The notes under the pieces are model-generated. The model saw only the letters and a list, made by a program, of their open reading frames with translations. It was not told the DNA's origin and ran no database searches. A DNA stretch of 64,000 nucleotides, from contig JACTVC010000030.1 of assembly GCA_018417955.1 (NCBI GenBank), positions 449,544 to 513,543 of the forward strand, written 5' to 3'. The DNA is from Laccaria trichodermophora (Eukaryota > Basidiomycota > Agaricomycetes > Agaricales > Hydnangiaceae). The position numbers were made by a program, and so were the translations under genes. The first letter of the stretch is position 1. The number at the start of each line of letters is the position of its first letter. Shown one piece after another: positions 44,520 through 55,870 of the stretch.

Positions 44520-45170
44520 TTCGCATTCGATTTCTCACCCTCGATCAACGGGACTTTCACTCTTAGATATTTCGCACTATCCAAGTACGTATTCAAAAAC
44601 CTCTGAAGATAAAAACTTCAATGACGATGCCGACGGAATTCCATATCCGTTTAGCGCCAAATATAGACGCGCAAAGATTCATTGACCAGAAACTTCAATC
44701 AGGTACGTGCCACAAACGAAACCAAAATTTAGCTTGGTCTCAGTATCTCGGACCATGGTCGAACTTCATTACCCTCACTCCACGCACTGCATACATACAA
44801 GCTCCATTTGTTTTGATCCCAAAAGCTTTTTTTTACATCTGATCTGCTCGATACTTTTTAGGTGACTAGAACCTCATGATCAGAGTCCCAAACTCGGACT
44901 TTGACGCCAAAGAGCGCTTCTACCTCTGGGTTTTTTCCAAATTCCGGGGTGGAGAGTTCTTAATCGAGATGCAGCATACTCCAACCCATGCGATGTAAAC
45001 TCGACAATCGATTGACGATCATCGGATCCGAAGAAGGCAAGGACGCGGGCTAGTAACCTATATCGCAAAGACCGCAACGCCATACCAGCCAGTCTTCTCA
45101 GTCTGCCACGTCGTAGTTGGGCCTGGTGGTGCTGAAGGAGCGGCCGAGTTAGATGAGGAGGGAGATGCGA
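44520..45170. repeat. Upstream region of type C kinase fragment, module 4
   Basis: Homologous to 2530-3060 and 32150-32800. It contains TTTAGCGCCAAAT and AGACGCGCAAAG near 44652-44675 and the CCCAAACTCGGACTTTGACG block near 44886. The homology stops near 45165. Confidence 0.5.
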
Positions 45171-45971
45171 CGTGGACGACCTACATCGTTCGCCGAACGC
45201 GTTATAATATATCTCCCCAGCATCCTACGCCCTTCTGTCATTCGTACCCCAAGGATTCAGCCTCATCGGAGAGTGGAACGACTTTGACCACGGTTGAAAA
45301 GAATTTCCTGTGTACCTCTATCAAACCATTTGGATGAGGATTTTCATGACGGTATGCACTTGTAGAACCTTAGTGAGCTTCCTTTTTCGAAGTGGAAGTG
45401 CTGAATGCTGAAATCTTTCAGACTACCAAATTGATGTATTTAACCACGCTTGTCAACATAACGATGACGTTTCAGTTTCCGACGATTCAAGACCCCGTCT
45501 ATGGTAATCCGTGAAGGACGTCGAATCCAACCCTGACTGCCAAGCTCTCTAAGAATCCAAGGCCTATATTTCAAGATGGCATTCTGTCGTCCGACGACCT
45601 ACATCATCCATGAGTCTCGGAATGAAATAGAAGACGAGCCAAAATCTTACTGAGCAATCGTTTCCATGGTTGAACCTGCAATCGTCGTGAAATCAACGTG
45701 AAATTGAAGGCGGTTATGTAAACCGTAGAAGCAGTTCACCATCTGGATGGAGCTGCAGGCAGCTCCTTGCTCCGAGTCCAACCGCAGAGCGCCAACGCGC
45801 GGGTAAGTTGGTCATTGTTCCTGCCAATGCAACGCACGAGCAGAGTTGGGCGCTACAACATATACAGCCTTAACCACGTGGGAGGATTGGGGGTCTTCAT
45901 AGAGTTGTTATTACCGCTTTCCCTCGCCCTCCTTCCCTTCACCCATCTGGACTCCTCCGCCCTCATCCAGT
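45171..45971. promoter_or_regulatory. Upstream region of NLR4
   Basis: No gene is visible and little resembles the NLR1-3 upstream regions. A TATAATATAT string is at about 45203, and a pyrimidine-rich leader (CTTTCCCTCGCCCTCC) lies just before the NLR4 start. Confidence 0.35.
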
Positions 45972-48900
45972 ATGAGCGGACCCCACGTCCTTCAGGCCGC
46001 TCGGAACGTTGGTATAAGCGGTCCAATCATCACAGCTGACACTGTGTGTGAAATTTTTGTCCGCTGGCGCAACGCGCTTATGGATGTGTATCCTCCGTAG
46101 ATCAATTGCAACTTACCCAACAGAATGACACCCGATGCGGCCGTTCCTCTCAGGCCAAACTCAAGCATGCGATTCACAGGCCAGGCGGAAACTCTTTCCA
46201 AACTCAAGAAACATTTTTCTGACACTAACTCTGGTGGTAAGCATCGAACGAGAAAGTACTTCTTGGTGTACGGAATGGGGGGTATTGGAAAGACTCAGAT
46301 TTGCTTGAGATTTATGGAGGAAATGTCTGATCAGTGAGTGATCATTTGATGTATGCTGTAGTTGATCCTAATGCCTAAGTTGGCACCAGCTTCTCTCACA
46401 TCTTCTGGATTGATGCATTTTCTGCTGGCACTATTACACAGGGCCTGAAGGGTATCTGCAATTTTCATAAAGCTCAGTCTCATGCACTGGATGGCTCACC
46501 TGAATCTGCTCTCTTGTGGATTGGGTCTTTGAAAGATAATTATGCAATGGTCTTTGATAATGCTGATACTCTGACACCAGAGGAGCTGGAGCTGTATTTT
46601 CCACCTGGTCTGGGAGGAAATATCCTGATAACAAGCCGTAACCCTGCTATGAAACGGCTCACTGCACCAGAGAATTCTCTGGAAGTAAGAGAGATGGAAG
46701 AAAATGATGCTATTACTCTACTTCTTAAGGCTGGTTGCCTGGATTTATCTAGGGGAGATCTAAGAGCTGAAGCCTTGAGGATTGTCAGGGAGCTTTTTTG
46801 TATCCCTCTTGCTATTGATCAGGCTGGTGCTTTTATTGCTTCTGGAGCCACAAACATCAGAGATTATCTTACAAAGTATGCTCAGCATAGAGAGACATTA
46901 TTATCCCACTCAGAATTCAGAGGGGCATCTAAATACCAGAGAAATCTCTATGGAACCTGGGAACTATCATATCAAGAAATACAGACTAGAGCTGGATCTG
47001 ATGATTTAAATGTAGCAAAAGCAGCTCACAGTGCCCTGCACATTCTGGCCTTGTTCTCTTTCTTCCACTATGAAGGTATCATGGAAGCTATCTTCTGCTA
47101 TGCTGCTGTTCAGAAGCAGTGGAAACATTCAAATGAAGTTGGTCTACCACTTGCAAGAGCAGTTTTAGATAGCATGCTGCTTCCCTTGAATGAAGCAGGT
47201 ACCTGGGATAATTTTATCTTCAAAGAGGGACTTCGAGTCTTACTTTCTTTTTGCTTCATTAAATTGGGCCCATCTGATGGTATTTATACCATACATCCAC
47301 TCATTCATGCCTGGGGTAGAGATAGGCTGTCTTTACAGGAAAGAGCAAGATGTTGTACAATGGCATATGTGACCTTGATGTGCTTGCTACATGAGGACTT
47401 CAAAGTTCAGCCATATGGGTACAGGAGGGCCTTAGTCACACATGTGAGGGCAAATATGCAGCATGCTATAATGGAAAAGCAAGAAAGTAGTAACACTTAC
47501 TTTGATGATGCTTTTGCCTTATGTGGTCTACTGTTGAGGGAGCAAGGCTATTCAAATGAGGCAGAGAAGTTGGAGATTCAAGTTCTGGATGCAAGAAGAA
47601 GACTTCTTGGAGATAAACATTCAGATACAATTGATGCCATGGCAAATCTTTCAATGACATATAGCACTGTAGGCAAATATAAAGATGCAGAGAGGCTTCA
47701 GATTCAGGTTTTGGATGCAATGACAAGCATTCTTGGTGAACAACATCTGGATACAATTATGGCCATGAGCAATCTTGCAGAGACTTATAGATATTTAGGA
47801 AAGTACAGAAGTGCAGAAAAGCTGCAGGTTAAAGTTTTGGATGCAAGGAGCAGTATTCTGGGTGTTCAACACACTGATACAATGATGGCAATGGGGAATC
47901 TTGCAAAAACATATACACATCTTGGAAAATACAAAATACACACATGGAGGGAAATTGCAGGTCCAAGTTCTTGATGCAATGAATGACAAACTTGGAGAAC
48001 AGCATCCAGACACAATCACAGCCATGGAAAATCTTGCAGAAACATATAGATCTCTAGGAAAATATACAGAGGCAGAAAGGCTGCAAAGCCAAGTTCTGGA
48101 CAGAAGAAAGACCATTCTTGGAGAAGAGCACCCAGATACAATTATGGCCATGAGGCATCTTGCCAAAACTTATGGGTATCTTGCAAAATATGCAGAGGCA
48201 GAAAAACTACAAAGTGAAGTACTGGATGCAAAAAACAGTATTCTTGAAGAGCGACACCCATATACAATCATGGCTATGGGAAATCTTGCAATAACATATG
48301 CCTATCTTGGAAAATATACTGATGCTGAGGAGCTCCAAATTCAAGTTCTGGATGCAACAAACAAAGTTCTTGGAGAGCAACACCCAGATACAATTATGGC
48401 CATGGGACACCTTGCAAAGACATATATGTATCTTGGAAAGTACACAGAAGGAGAGAAACTGCAGGTCCAAGTTCTGGATGCAACAAACAGTATTCTTGGA
48501 GAACAACATCCAGAATCAATCATGGCCATGGGGAATCTTGCAATAACATATGCACATCTTGGAAAGTATGTAGATGCAGAAAAGTTACAGATCAAAGTTC
48601 TTGAGGCAATGAAGTGCACCCTTGGTGAAGAGCACCCAGACACAATCATGGCTATGGCAAATCTTGCCATAACTTATGGCACTCAAGGAAAATACATGAA
48701 TGCAGAGAAGTTACAAGCACAAGTTCTGGAAAAAAGAAATAGCATCCTTGGAGATCAACATCCAGATTCAATTATGGCCATGGGAGACCTAGCAATAACC
48801 TATGCACATCTTGGAAAATACAGAGATGCTCAGAAACTACAGACCCAGGTTTTGGATGCAACAAGGAATGTTCTTGGAGAACAACACCCAAAGACAATGA

Positions 48901-50891
48901 TGGCTATGGGAAATCTTGCAGGAATGTATAGAGCTCTGGGGAAATATGCAAATGCAAGAGATCTAGAGATAAATGTTCTACATGCAAGAAATAACATTTT
49001 TGGAGAACAACATCCAGATACCATTTTAACTATGGGAAGCCTTGCAGAAACAAGCAGAGCTATGGGAGAATACAATGATGCAGAAATATTTCAGATTCAA
49101 GCACTGGATGGACTGAGTAAAATTTTTGGGGCTCAACATCCAGCTACAATGATGGCTATGGGGAATCTTGCACAAACATACAGATATCTTGGAAAATATG
49201 CAGAGGCAGAGAAGTTGCAAAACCAAGTTCTGGATGGGATGAATAGAAGTCTTGGAGAGCAACATCCAGACACCATGTTAGCTATGGGAGATCTTGCAGA
49301 AATATACCGGGTTCAGGGAAGATATGTAGATGCAGAGAGGCTGCAGATCCAAGTTCTGAATGCAATGAATAGCATTCTTGGACATCAACATCCAGGTGCA
49401 ATCATTGCAATGGGAAATCTTGCAATAGTGTATGCCCATCTTGGAAAACACCTAGATGCAGAGAAGTTGCAGATCCAGGTTTTGGATATGACAGAAGGCC
49501 TCCTTGAAGAACAAAATCCAAATACAATGATGGCGATGGGAAATCTTGCAGAAACATATCGGGCTCTTGGAAAATACACTGAGGCACAGAAGCTTCAGAT
49601 TCAAGTTGTGGATAGAAGAAAGAGTTTTCTTGGAGAAAAGCATCCAGATACAATCATGGCCATAGCCAATCTTGCAGAAACATATCGAGCTCTAGGGGAA
49701 TATGCAAATGCAGAGAAGTTGGAGATTCATGTTCTCAATGCTCAGAACTCAATTTTTGGAGAACACCACCCAAGTACAATCATGGCAAAGGGAAAACTTG
49801 CAGTAACATATGCATGTCTTAAAAGATATGCAGATGCAGAAAAGCTTGAGATTCAAGTGCTGGATGCAATGAAAAATATTCTTGGAGAAAACCATCCAAA
49901 TACAGTGATGGTGAGAAAGACACCCAGATACAACCCTGGCTATGGGAAATCTTGCAGAAACATACCGAGGTCTGAAACAATATGCAGAGGCAGAACAATT
50001 GGAAATACAGGTTCTCAAGACAAGAAAAGAAATTCTTGGAGTAAAACACCCAAACACAATTGTGGCCATGGGAAATCTTGCAGAAACATATAGGGCAATG
50101 GAAAAATACATAGATGCAGAAACATTGGAGATTCAAGTTCTACATGCAAGAAATATGATACTTGGAGAAAGACACCCAGACACAATCAGGGCCATGAGGA
50201 ATCTTGCCACTACATATGCACATCTTGAAAAGCACACAGATGCAGAAAAGCTTGATATTCAAGTTCTGAATGTAACAAGCAGCATCCTTGGAGAAAAGCA
50301 CCCAGACACAGTGACAGCCATGGTAAATCTTGCACAAACATGTAGGATTTTGGAAAAATACACAGATGCAGAGAACTTGGAAGTTAATATTCTGAAGGCA
50401 AGAAATGATGTCCTTGGTAAAGATCATCCAGATACAATCATGGCTATGGAGAATCTTGCAGAAACATGGAGAGCAATAGGAAAGTACAGTGAGGCAGAGA
50501 ACCTAGAGATTCAAGTCTCAGATGCAAGGAGTAGGATTCTTGACCAAGAGCCGGCTAAAACAGTGACAGAAAATTCTATGGAGAATTCTGGACACATTGG
50601 GCAGTCTACTCAAGCACCTATGATGAAGGCTGTTGAAGATAACACTAGGACTGTGGAAGAAGAGAACTCAAATTTGTTGACAACAAAAGTTGCATCTTCA
50701 TCAGTATCTGAACCTATTCCTAACAAGAAAGGTAGTCCATAAACTTCACAACTCCAGTACAATATATTCTAATGAGCTTTTCAGGTACCAAGATTCCTAC
50801 ATTTGTGCATAAACTCTCAAAGTTCAAATCCAATCTTTCACATTGGACTCATAAGAAAAAAGGTGAGTCAAAACTCCAAAACACTTCATGA
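45972..50891 (+). pseudogene. NB-ARC-TPR STAND receptor NLR4, frame broken twice
   Basis: The gene structure matches NLR1-3: exon 1 45972-46043 (again 72 nt), exon 2 46101-46333 with GMGGIGKT, a large exon from 46390 to 50731, and a last exon 50785-50891 with the basic tail THKKKGE. The NB part has FAMVFDNAD, GNILITSRN, IPLAIDQAGAF and IHPLIHAW. About 23 TPR units follow (from 47603), the longest array in the window, with consensus ILGEQHPDTIMAMGNLAETY. Two defects break the frame: an exact 7-bp tandem duplication at 47926-47939, and an out-of-frame deletion joining two repeat units near 49910. Splice sites and other codons are intact, so it decayed recently, or the changes are assembly errors in repeats. 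Confidence 0.75.
47603..50535 (+). repeat. 126-bp tandem TPR coding repeats of NLR4
   Basis: About 23 units, more diverged from each other than in NLR1. One unit is cut short at about 49910 where roughly 97 bp appear to be missing relative to the 126-bp period. Confidence 0.85.
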
Positions 50892-51406
50892 CAATACAAA
50901 TTTTCATTTAGATGCACAAATTTAGTTTGACTTATGAGTCATCAATATCCTCAAGTTCTCTGTCCTATGCCTGTCTTCTTTATTCCTGTAATTATTATGC
51001 CTTCTGTACAGATACTCATAGCAATATTCTATTTCACTGGTTTCCATAATGAGAAATTTTCCATGTACCCCAAAATATACAAGTGTCATTTTTATTGTTG
51101 AGTTTTTTAATTCAACCATGCATGTGTCCACAAATCTTAGCATGACAATATCAGGTGTCATCCCCAAACCTGATCTCAGACATGGAAGGAGTGAGATGCT
51201 GTCTCCATCTCAAATTATGGAGTGGGGTACATAAGAAGTATAGAATTTATATATGAACAATTGAGGCAGAACTTGTGTGCAATGGCAATGTATGTTTTAA
51301 AGATTGTTGCTAGGTAGTACAGGTAACAAGAGTTGTCAGTTCCAATCATTCCATTTTGGAAGAAGTCAGGATTGAAAAAAATGGGAACTTGGACCAGCAA
51401 CTAAAT

Positions 51407-51438
<32 letters not shown>

Positions 51439-52481
51439 CCACTGACCTGTGGTAGGGGTTCAGTGTTGCGGTTCTGGTGAACTCCAAGCTCAGGCACTTG
51501 TCTGTCATCAATAGTCAATCGCTCAGTACCACCCTGAATCTTGGGTGAGGTTTTGGCACTCAAACACAACTCAAACACAACTTTTTTTTACTCATCTCCA
51601 CCACACCTTTCTTGGCCCATGACCATGTCTCCTCTCACCTCCAATCTTCCTCCCTTTCAACCTTGCACTCCCCTTCACACCTCCAGTAATCATGCCCTGA
51701 ACCGACTTCTCTTTATTTTCCCTTACTGCTGCCATCTTCCCCCACCCACCTCCAGTGCAGCTTGTGCTCGCTTTCACCTCAGCCGCCAAAAGTCTTCCCA
51801 GATTCACCTCCCAGACTTAGTTTGAGAATGAAATCACGTTCATCACACACACACTTGCACCCAACAAACTTTTCACCCAAATCCATCCAACATCACATCG
51901 TCATCCAACTTACTCAACTTGCATCCATCTCTATCTGACCCTGTACCCTCCCTCAAACTCGCACACTCCACTTCTGCCTCCCTTACAATGGCCTGGTCAA
52001 CCCAGGGATCTTACTTGATGCTGTCACCTTGTTCTTGACAGTCAAAATGTTTGAACACCAGAATACAGAGAATTTACATAATTCTTCTTAACACAACCAC
52101 TCTACCTCTTGTCACGCCAACCCAGTCTGCTGTAGGCTGTCCTCCCTTAGCTTAGCTATGCATTTGCTACCTTCATTCACTGATCTGTCAAGGTATCCTT
52201 TTTAGTTTACCTTAGTCTCTTAGTAGACATAGGCAGGTGTCTTATTGTAACAATTGTAACAAGCACATACTTTGATGCTCCCATGTTGATGTAGTACTTA
52301 AAGCACAAGAGTTGCCACAGAACTGTGCCTGGTGCTCCTTACCTAAGATTTTAAACATATACATATGCACATCTCAACCCACAATGAACTTGTCAAAACA
52401 TGCACCATCTCTTCTTCCCAAATGCCAACTCCAACCTTTCGTTGAGCCTTATTAAACACATAATAAACCCATCTATATATG
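50892..52481. other. Intergenic, no gene seen
   Basis: AT-rich sequence without a convincing gene. It includes a (CAA)n microsatellite at about 51407-51439 and a stretch of Ser/Pro-type low-complexity frames at 51540-51830 that I do not regard as coding. Confidence 0.4.
51407..51439. repeat. (CAA)n microsatellite
   Basis: About eleven consecutive CAA triplets. On the minus strand it creates a run of Cys codons in a spurious frame. Confidence 0.9.
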
Positions 52482-52574
52482 TCGGGTATAGTGTAACGGT
52501 TAACATTGCCGCCTCTCACGATTCATTGCAAAGCTGGGTCGCGGCAGCTCGGGGTTCGATTCCCCGTACCCGAA
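52482..52574 (+). tRNA. tRNA-Glu (CTC anticodon) with 21-nt intron
   Basis: Acceptor stem TCGGGTA pairs with TACCCGA (52567-52573), discriminator A at 52574. D-arm/A-box TAGTGTAACGG and T-arm/B-box GGTTCGATTCC are intact, and the T-stem CGGGG pairs with CCCCG. The anticodon stem GCCGC pairs with GCGGC around loop CTCTCAC, giving anticodon CTC for glutamate. About 21 nt between position 37 and 38 (CGATTCATTGCAAAGCTGGGT, at about 52519-52539) interrupt the loop at the canonical intron site. Confidence 0.9.
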
Positions 52575-52609
52575 TTTCTTTTGGCACAACTACCATATTA
52601 AAAAGCACC

Positions 52610-53260
52610 CGATCTCAATCAATCAATCACTGCCCAAAAAACTAGCACCATTTACCCCCAAATCTATACAAAAGGTACAATACGCAAACGACAACTACTA
52701 CATGCAACCGCTCAAAAGCGCACCGCGACGGTTCCGTCGCGGTGCGCTTTTCAGAATTATTGACAAAGAACAAAGAAAAGGCAAGGTCACAGCAGCAGAT
52801 TAGTGTGCCCTTCAAGCCAAGAAAGCCAAGAAAAGGTTTGTTAAGCAAAGACCAGATACCTGACATGTGCGGGGAGCAGAAGAATTTCGATGAAGCGCGC
52901 CAAAGGGTAGGAGAATGCAAACGGATTGTCGCATGATGAACAAAAAGCTACGGCCGCAAGTGACCGCGCTTCAGGATGTAGGTGATGTTTAGTCAAGTAA
53001 GAACACCCAACAAAAGACGGTGAAGCCCACAGCAGCAAGCGACCCGCTTCAGGACGGGACAAGAAAATATTGATTTGAGCAAAAAGATCCGACAGATGTG
53101 ATGGTGAAGCCAACAGCAGCGGCTGGACATAAAATAAGATCAAAGGTTTCATCAAGCAAGAACACTCGATGAACAACAGTAATGTCCACAGCAGCGAGTG
53201 ACCGCGCACAAGCGAAGGCATTTGACAGTGAAGCCCACAGCAGGGAATTAGAACGCACTT
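52610..53260. repeat. NLR-downstream repeat, copy 4
   Basis: Same family as 13090-13590, with CACAGCAGCAAGCGACC, AAGCAAGAACACTCGATG and CAGCAGCGAGTGACCGCGC units, placed about 1.7 kb after NLR4. Confidence 0.55.
52714..52751. repeat. Perfect 18-bp hairpin
   Basis: AAAAGCGCACCGCGACGG at 52714-52731 is exactly complementary to 52734-52751 with a 2-nt spacer. It sits in an NLR-downstream-type repeat whose other copies read AAAAGCACACTGCATTGG without the second arm, so the palindrome is local. Confidence 0.85.
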
Positions 53261-54220
53261 CAGGGCTTCATAGATCATCATTCCAAGCCCCCCGTGGTCC
53301 CCGCGTCGTTCAAAGCAGCGAACAAATCCGCACCTACAACAAAAAAAGATGAGACCCCGAGAAGAAACACATTGAAATTTGAGGACATGCCGTTTCGCTT
53401 TCAAGGTCAAGGTCAAGCTCTTGACCCAATGCAAGGTATGACTCCGATTCGAGTTTTGACTCTGACTCCAAGTTCATCTCGCAATTCCAATTTAGGCATT
53501 CGAGCAACCTGGCCTTTCCTACCTGCCCCATCACCGCCTTTTTTGGCTTCCCATTTTCTTCGTGGAAAGCTAAAGGCGCTTGGTCGAGATCGGCGGGCGG
53601 ACTGTCGAGATCGGCGGGCGGACTGTCGAGATTGAGTTGGATGGAGGGTAAGTTGTTGAGGGGTAATTGGGTGAAGCGCGGGCCGCCAAGGGTCGCAGAA
53701 AGTTGGGTAATGGGCGCGGAGGGCACACAGAGGGGAGGTCGCCGAGTGGGACCGAAAAAATATCTTTTGACTGTGCGGAGGGTTACGGCTTGTTAAGGGA
53801 CGTGAAAGAAGTTGTTGATCGGCGGGGAAGACTGGGGCAGCTTGGTGAAAGGAGGCTATAGTAACTGCCCCTGCTGCAAACCGAACACGACGGATGTTAT
53901 GAGCCATGTCGTCTTAATGCGCCAGACGATGATGGCTGGCATGAGTACTTGCATTCCCCCCGAATGGGAGAGGAATCCGAACGTCTGGGCTCTGTGTCAA
54001 ATATCTAGCCAGTTGGGATGCCTTCTGCTGTTGAGTGTGCTGTGTTGCGGGAGGGGCGAGATCGTGCTCGACCTCTTGTAGCCTGAGGCTACCGACTGGA
54101 TATGAGGACTGGGCATGGGAGGCATGGAGCATGACATCCCGCGCGAGGTCCGTTTGGTAAGAGACGAAAACTCGAGCATCCCGACCGCTGATGCGTCTTA
54201 CGACCATATGGTGCGGCTTG
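53261..54220 (-). repeat. Dispersed module repeat, last copy
   Basis: Diverged copy of the repeat at 14990-16100. A short direct repeat GATCGGCGGGCGGACTGTCGA occurs twice near 53590-53630. No gene. Confidence 0.4.
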
Positions 54221-54418
54221 CTTGCTTAAACCACTGATGTAGGCGTGCCCAAAGCAGCAGCATCACCATCCATCAATTCCCAAGTCATTCCGGCCCAATT
54301 GTAGGGCCCTACAGGACTCCTCCAAGTTTCTAAGCTTCCGCCTGCACCCCAGCACATCCTACCAACGGCCTAGTAACATCCATCAGTATCCAACCCAAAA
54401 AAGAAACATCACACATAC

Positions 54419-54690
54419 CTCGGCCCTCAACCCATCACCCCCATTCACGTTCAAATCCGAACCCCTCCCCCCCTCCACCTTCATCTTTGTGGACATTGTG
54501 AGAACTGTGCTGTCGGCCGTCCACATCCTCATCGCCAAGACAGATAAGATCTCCTGAGGGTTGTCTCGGTTTTCCAGTCTGATGAACCGTCGTGTCTGTG
54601 TCTAATGACGCTGGACGAGGGGTCTAGTTGGTACAGCGAGAGGAGGGAGATCAGGTGTGCGGGGAAGGGGTCGTGGTGGTAGTCAAATAC
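54419..54690 (-). pseudogene. Type B Nik1-type kinase N-terminus fragment, last copy
   Basis: The minus strand reads DPFPAHLISLLSLYQLDPS and SSDWKTETT, then after a one-base shift ILSVLAMRMWTADSTVLT and a Gly/Asp-rich end at a GTATGT donor (54413-54418). It is the same subtype as 17843-18060 and corresponds to exon 1 of a Nik1-type kinase. No further exons are visible, so this is a truncated remnant marking the right edge of the repeated region. Confidence 0.55.
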
Positions 54691-54714
54691 ACATAAACAA
54701 CATTTACCATCCAA

Positions 54715-55820
54715 AAAGTTCCAAAAAAATTCGCACTAAATACTTTGCCCTAACTTTCCGTTCAAGTTTCCCTGCAACACGACGCCTATTCCAATTATTT
54801 ACTCGGCATCAACAAAATAAGTTCCTTCTTGACGAAGACTAAATATTTCGGTCCAGACTTTTCATGATTACTTGCTTGACTCTCTTGCCCAAGTCCGACG
54901 TGACTTGGACGTGACTGTGCATTTGGCTGGAGCCAACAGAATCCCTCCACTTTTACAACTTGTGAGTGGTTTCATCCTCGACTGACTTATTGTTCAAGTC
55001 TTTGACTTCTCATTTGCCGCTCCGAGGCAACGGAGCTTTAGCGGAGGCACCATAAGTTCTCGACCGCAGCATTGATCGAACACTCAAGGGACACTACGGG
55101 ACAGATAATGCCACGGGCTATGTAGAACTATTCTTCCTGATCACCTCTGATCACCTCATCTCACGTTCGTACGTCCGCCTGTCAGGCTCTGTCAGGTTGT
55201 TCTTCATTTGTGCGGTCAGCTGAACTGCGACCTTATTGTGCAGGTTCCGCGTGAGAAAACACTCAATCAACAAGACGCCCTAACTCTATAACATAAACCA
55301 TTAGGATCACCTCTGAATCGAGCATTCCGCGCAGTCTGGAAGTACTAATAGTAAGCGCGACGCAAGGTCCGAGAGCCTTGCTCACTGGCAGGATGCAAGC
55401 TACATATGGGGCTGTTATCATTTCAAACTTGGAGATGAAAACGGAGTATGTTTTCCATCATTCCAGGCTTGACATAGACCTGAACCTTGAAGGGTTATCT
55501 TTGACGCCATACAATTATGTCAACGGGGGAAAAATCAACCCAAAGTCGTATTTATCGAACGAATTTGGACCTACGTTGCTCGTCGATCTGAAGAGAAATG
55601 CATTCGAGTGCGTCTCGGATGATATATGTAGGTGCGTGCAGATGCGTGGTCACGGAGGGGGATCTTCCCTTACAGATTCCGATCTTTCCGTTCCGCGTGG
55701 GCGTCAACTTTCTGAATTCTGAACCTTGATACATAGATCTAGAAACGGGCTACAGCAGCCGCTCTATGATGGCTGGATCCTGTATCTGGGGTTCTGACGA
55801 AGGAAGCAATTCACACCGTC
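54715..55820. other. Intergenic, possible small ORF not supported
   Basis: A 114-codon plus-strand frame (55378-55722) is present but shows no family features and starts at a non-ATG or doubtful codon. I see no clear gene. This is the transition from the repeated modules to single-copy genome. Confidence 0.3.
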
Positions 55821-55826
55821 AAGTAG

Positions 55827-55833
55827 TATAAAA
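55827..55833 (+). promoter_or_regulatory. TATA box of the aquaporin gene
   Basis: TATAAAA at 55827-55833, 38 bp before the start codon at 55871. This is close, implying a very short 5' leader or a start further upstream for transcription. Confidence 0.45.
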
Positions 55834-55870
55834 CGCACCTGTCGATCGGATTTTCCACACCCCCTCCGTC

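Noticed and set aside
8982..50535. Regularly spaced repeats as a CRISPR-like array
   Set aside because: Period 126 bp without spacers, in frame with a TPR protein in a eukaryote.
51366..51578. Frame with a run of cysteines
   Set aside because: The cysteines come from a (CAA)n microsatellite on the opposite strand.
51541..51825. 94-codon Ser/Pro-rich frame
   Set aside because: No start context, no intron structure and low-complexity composition.
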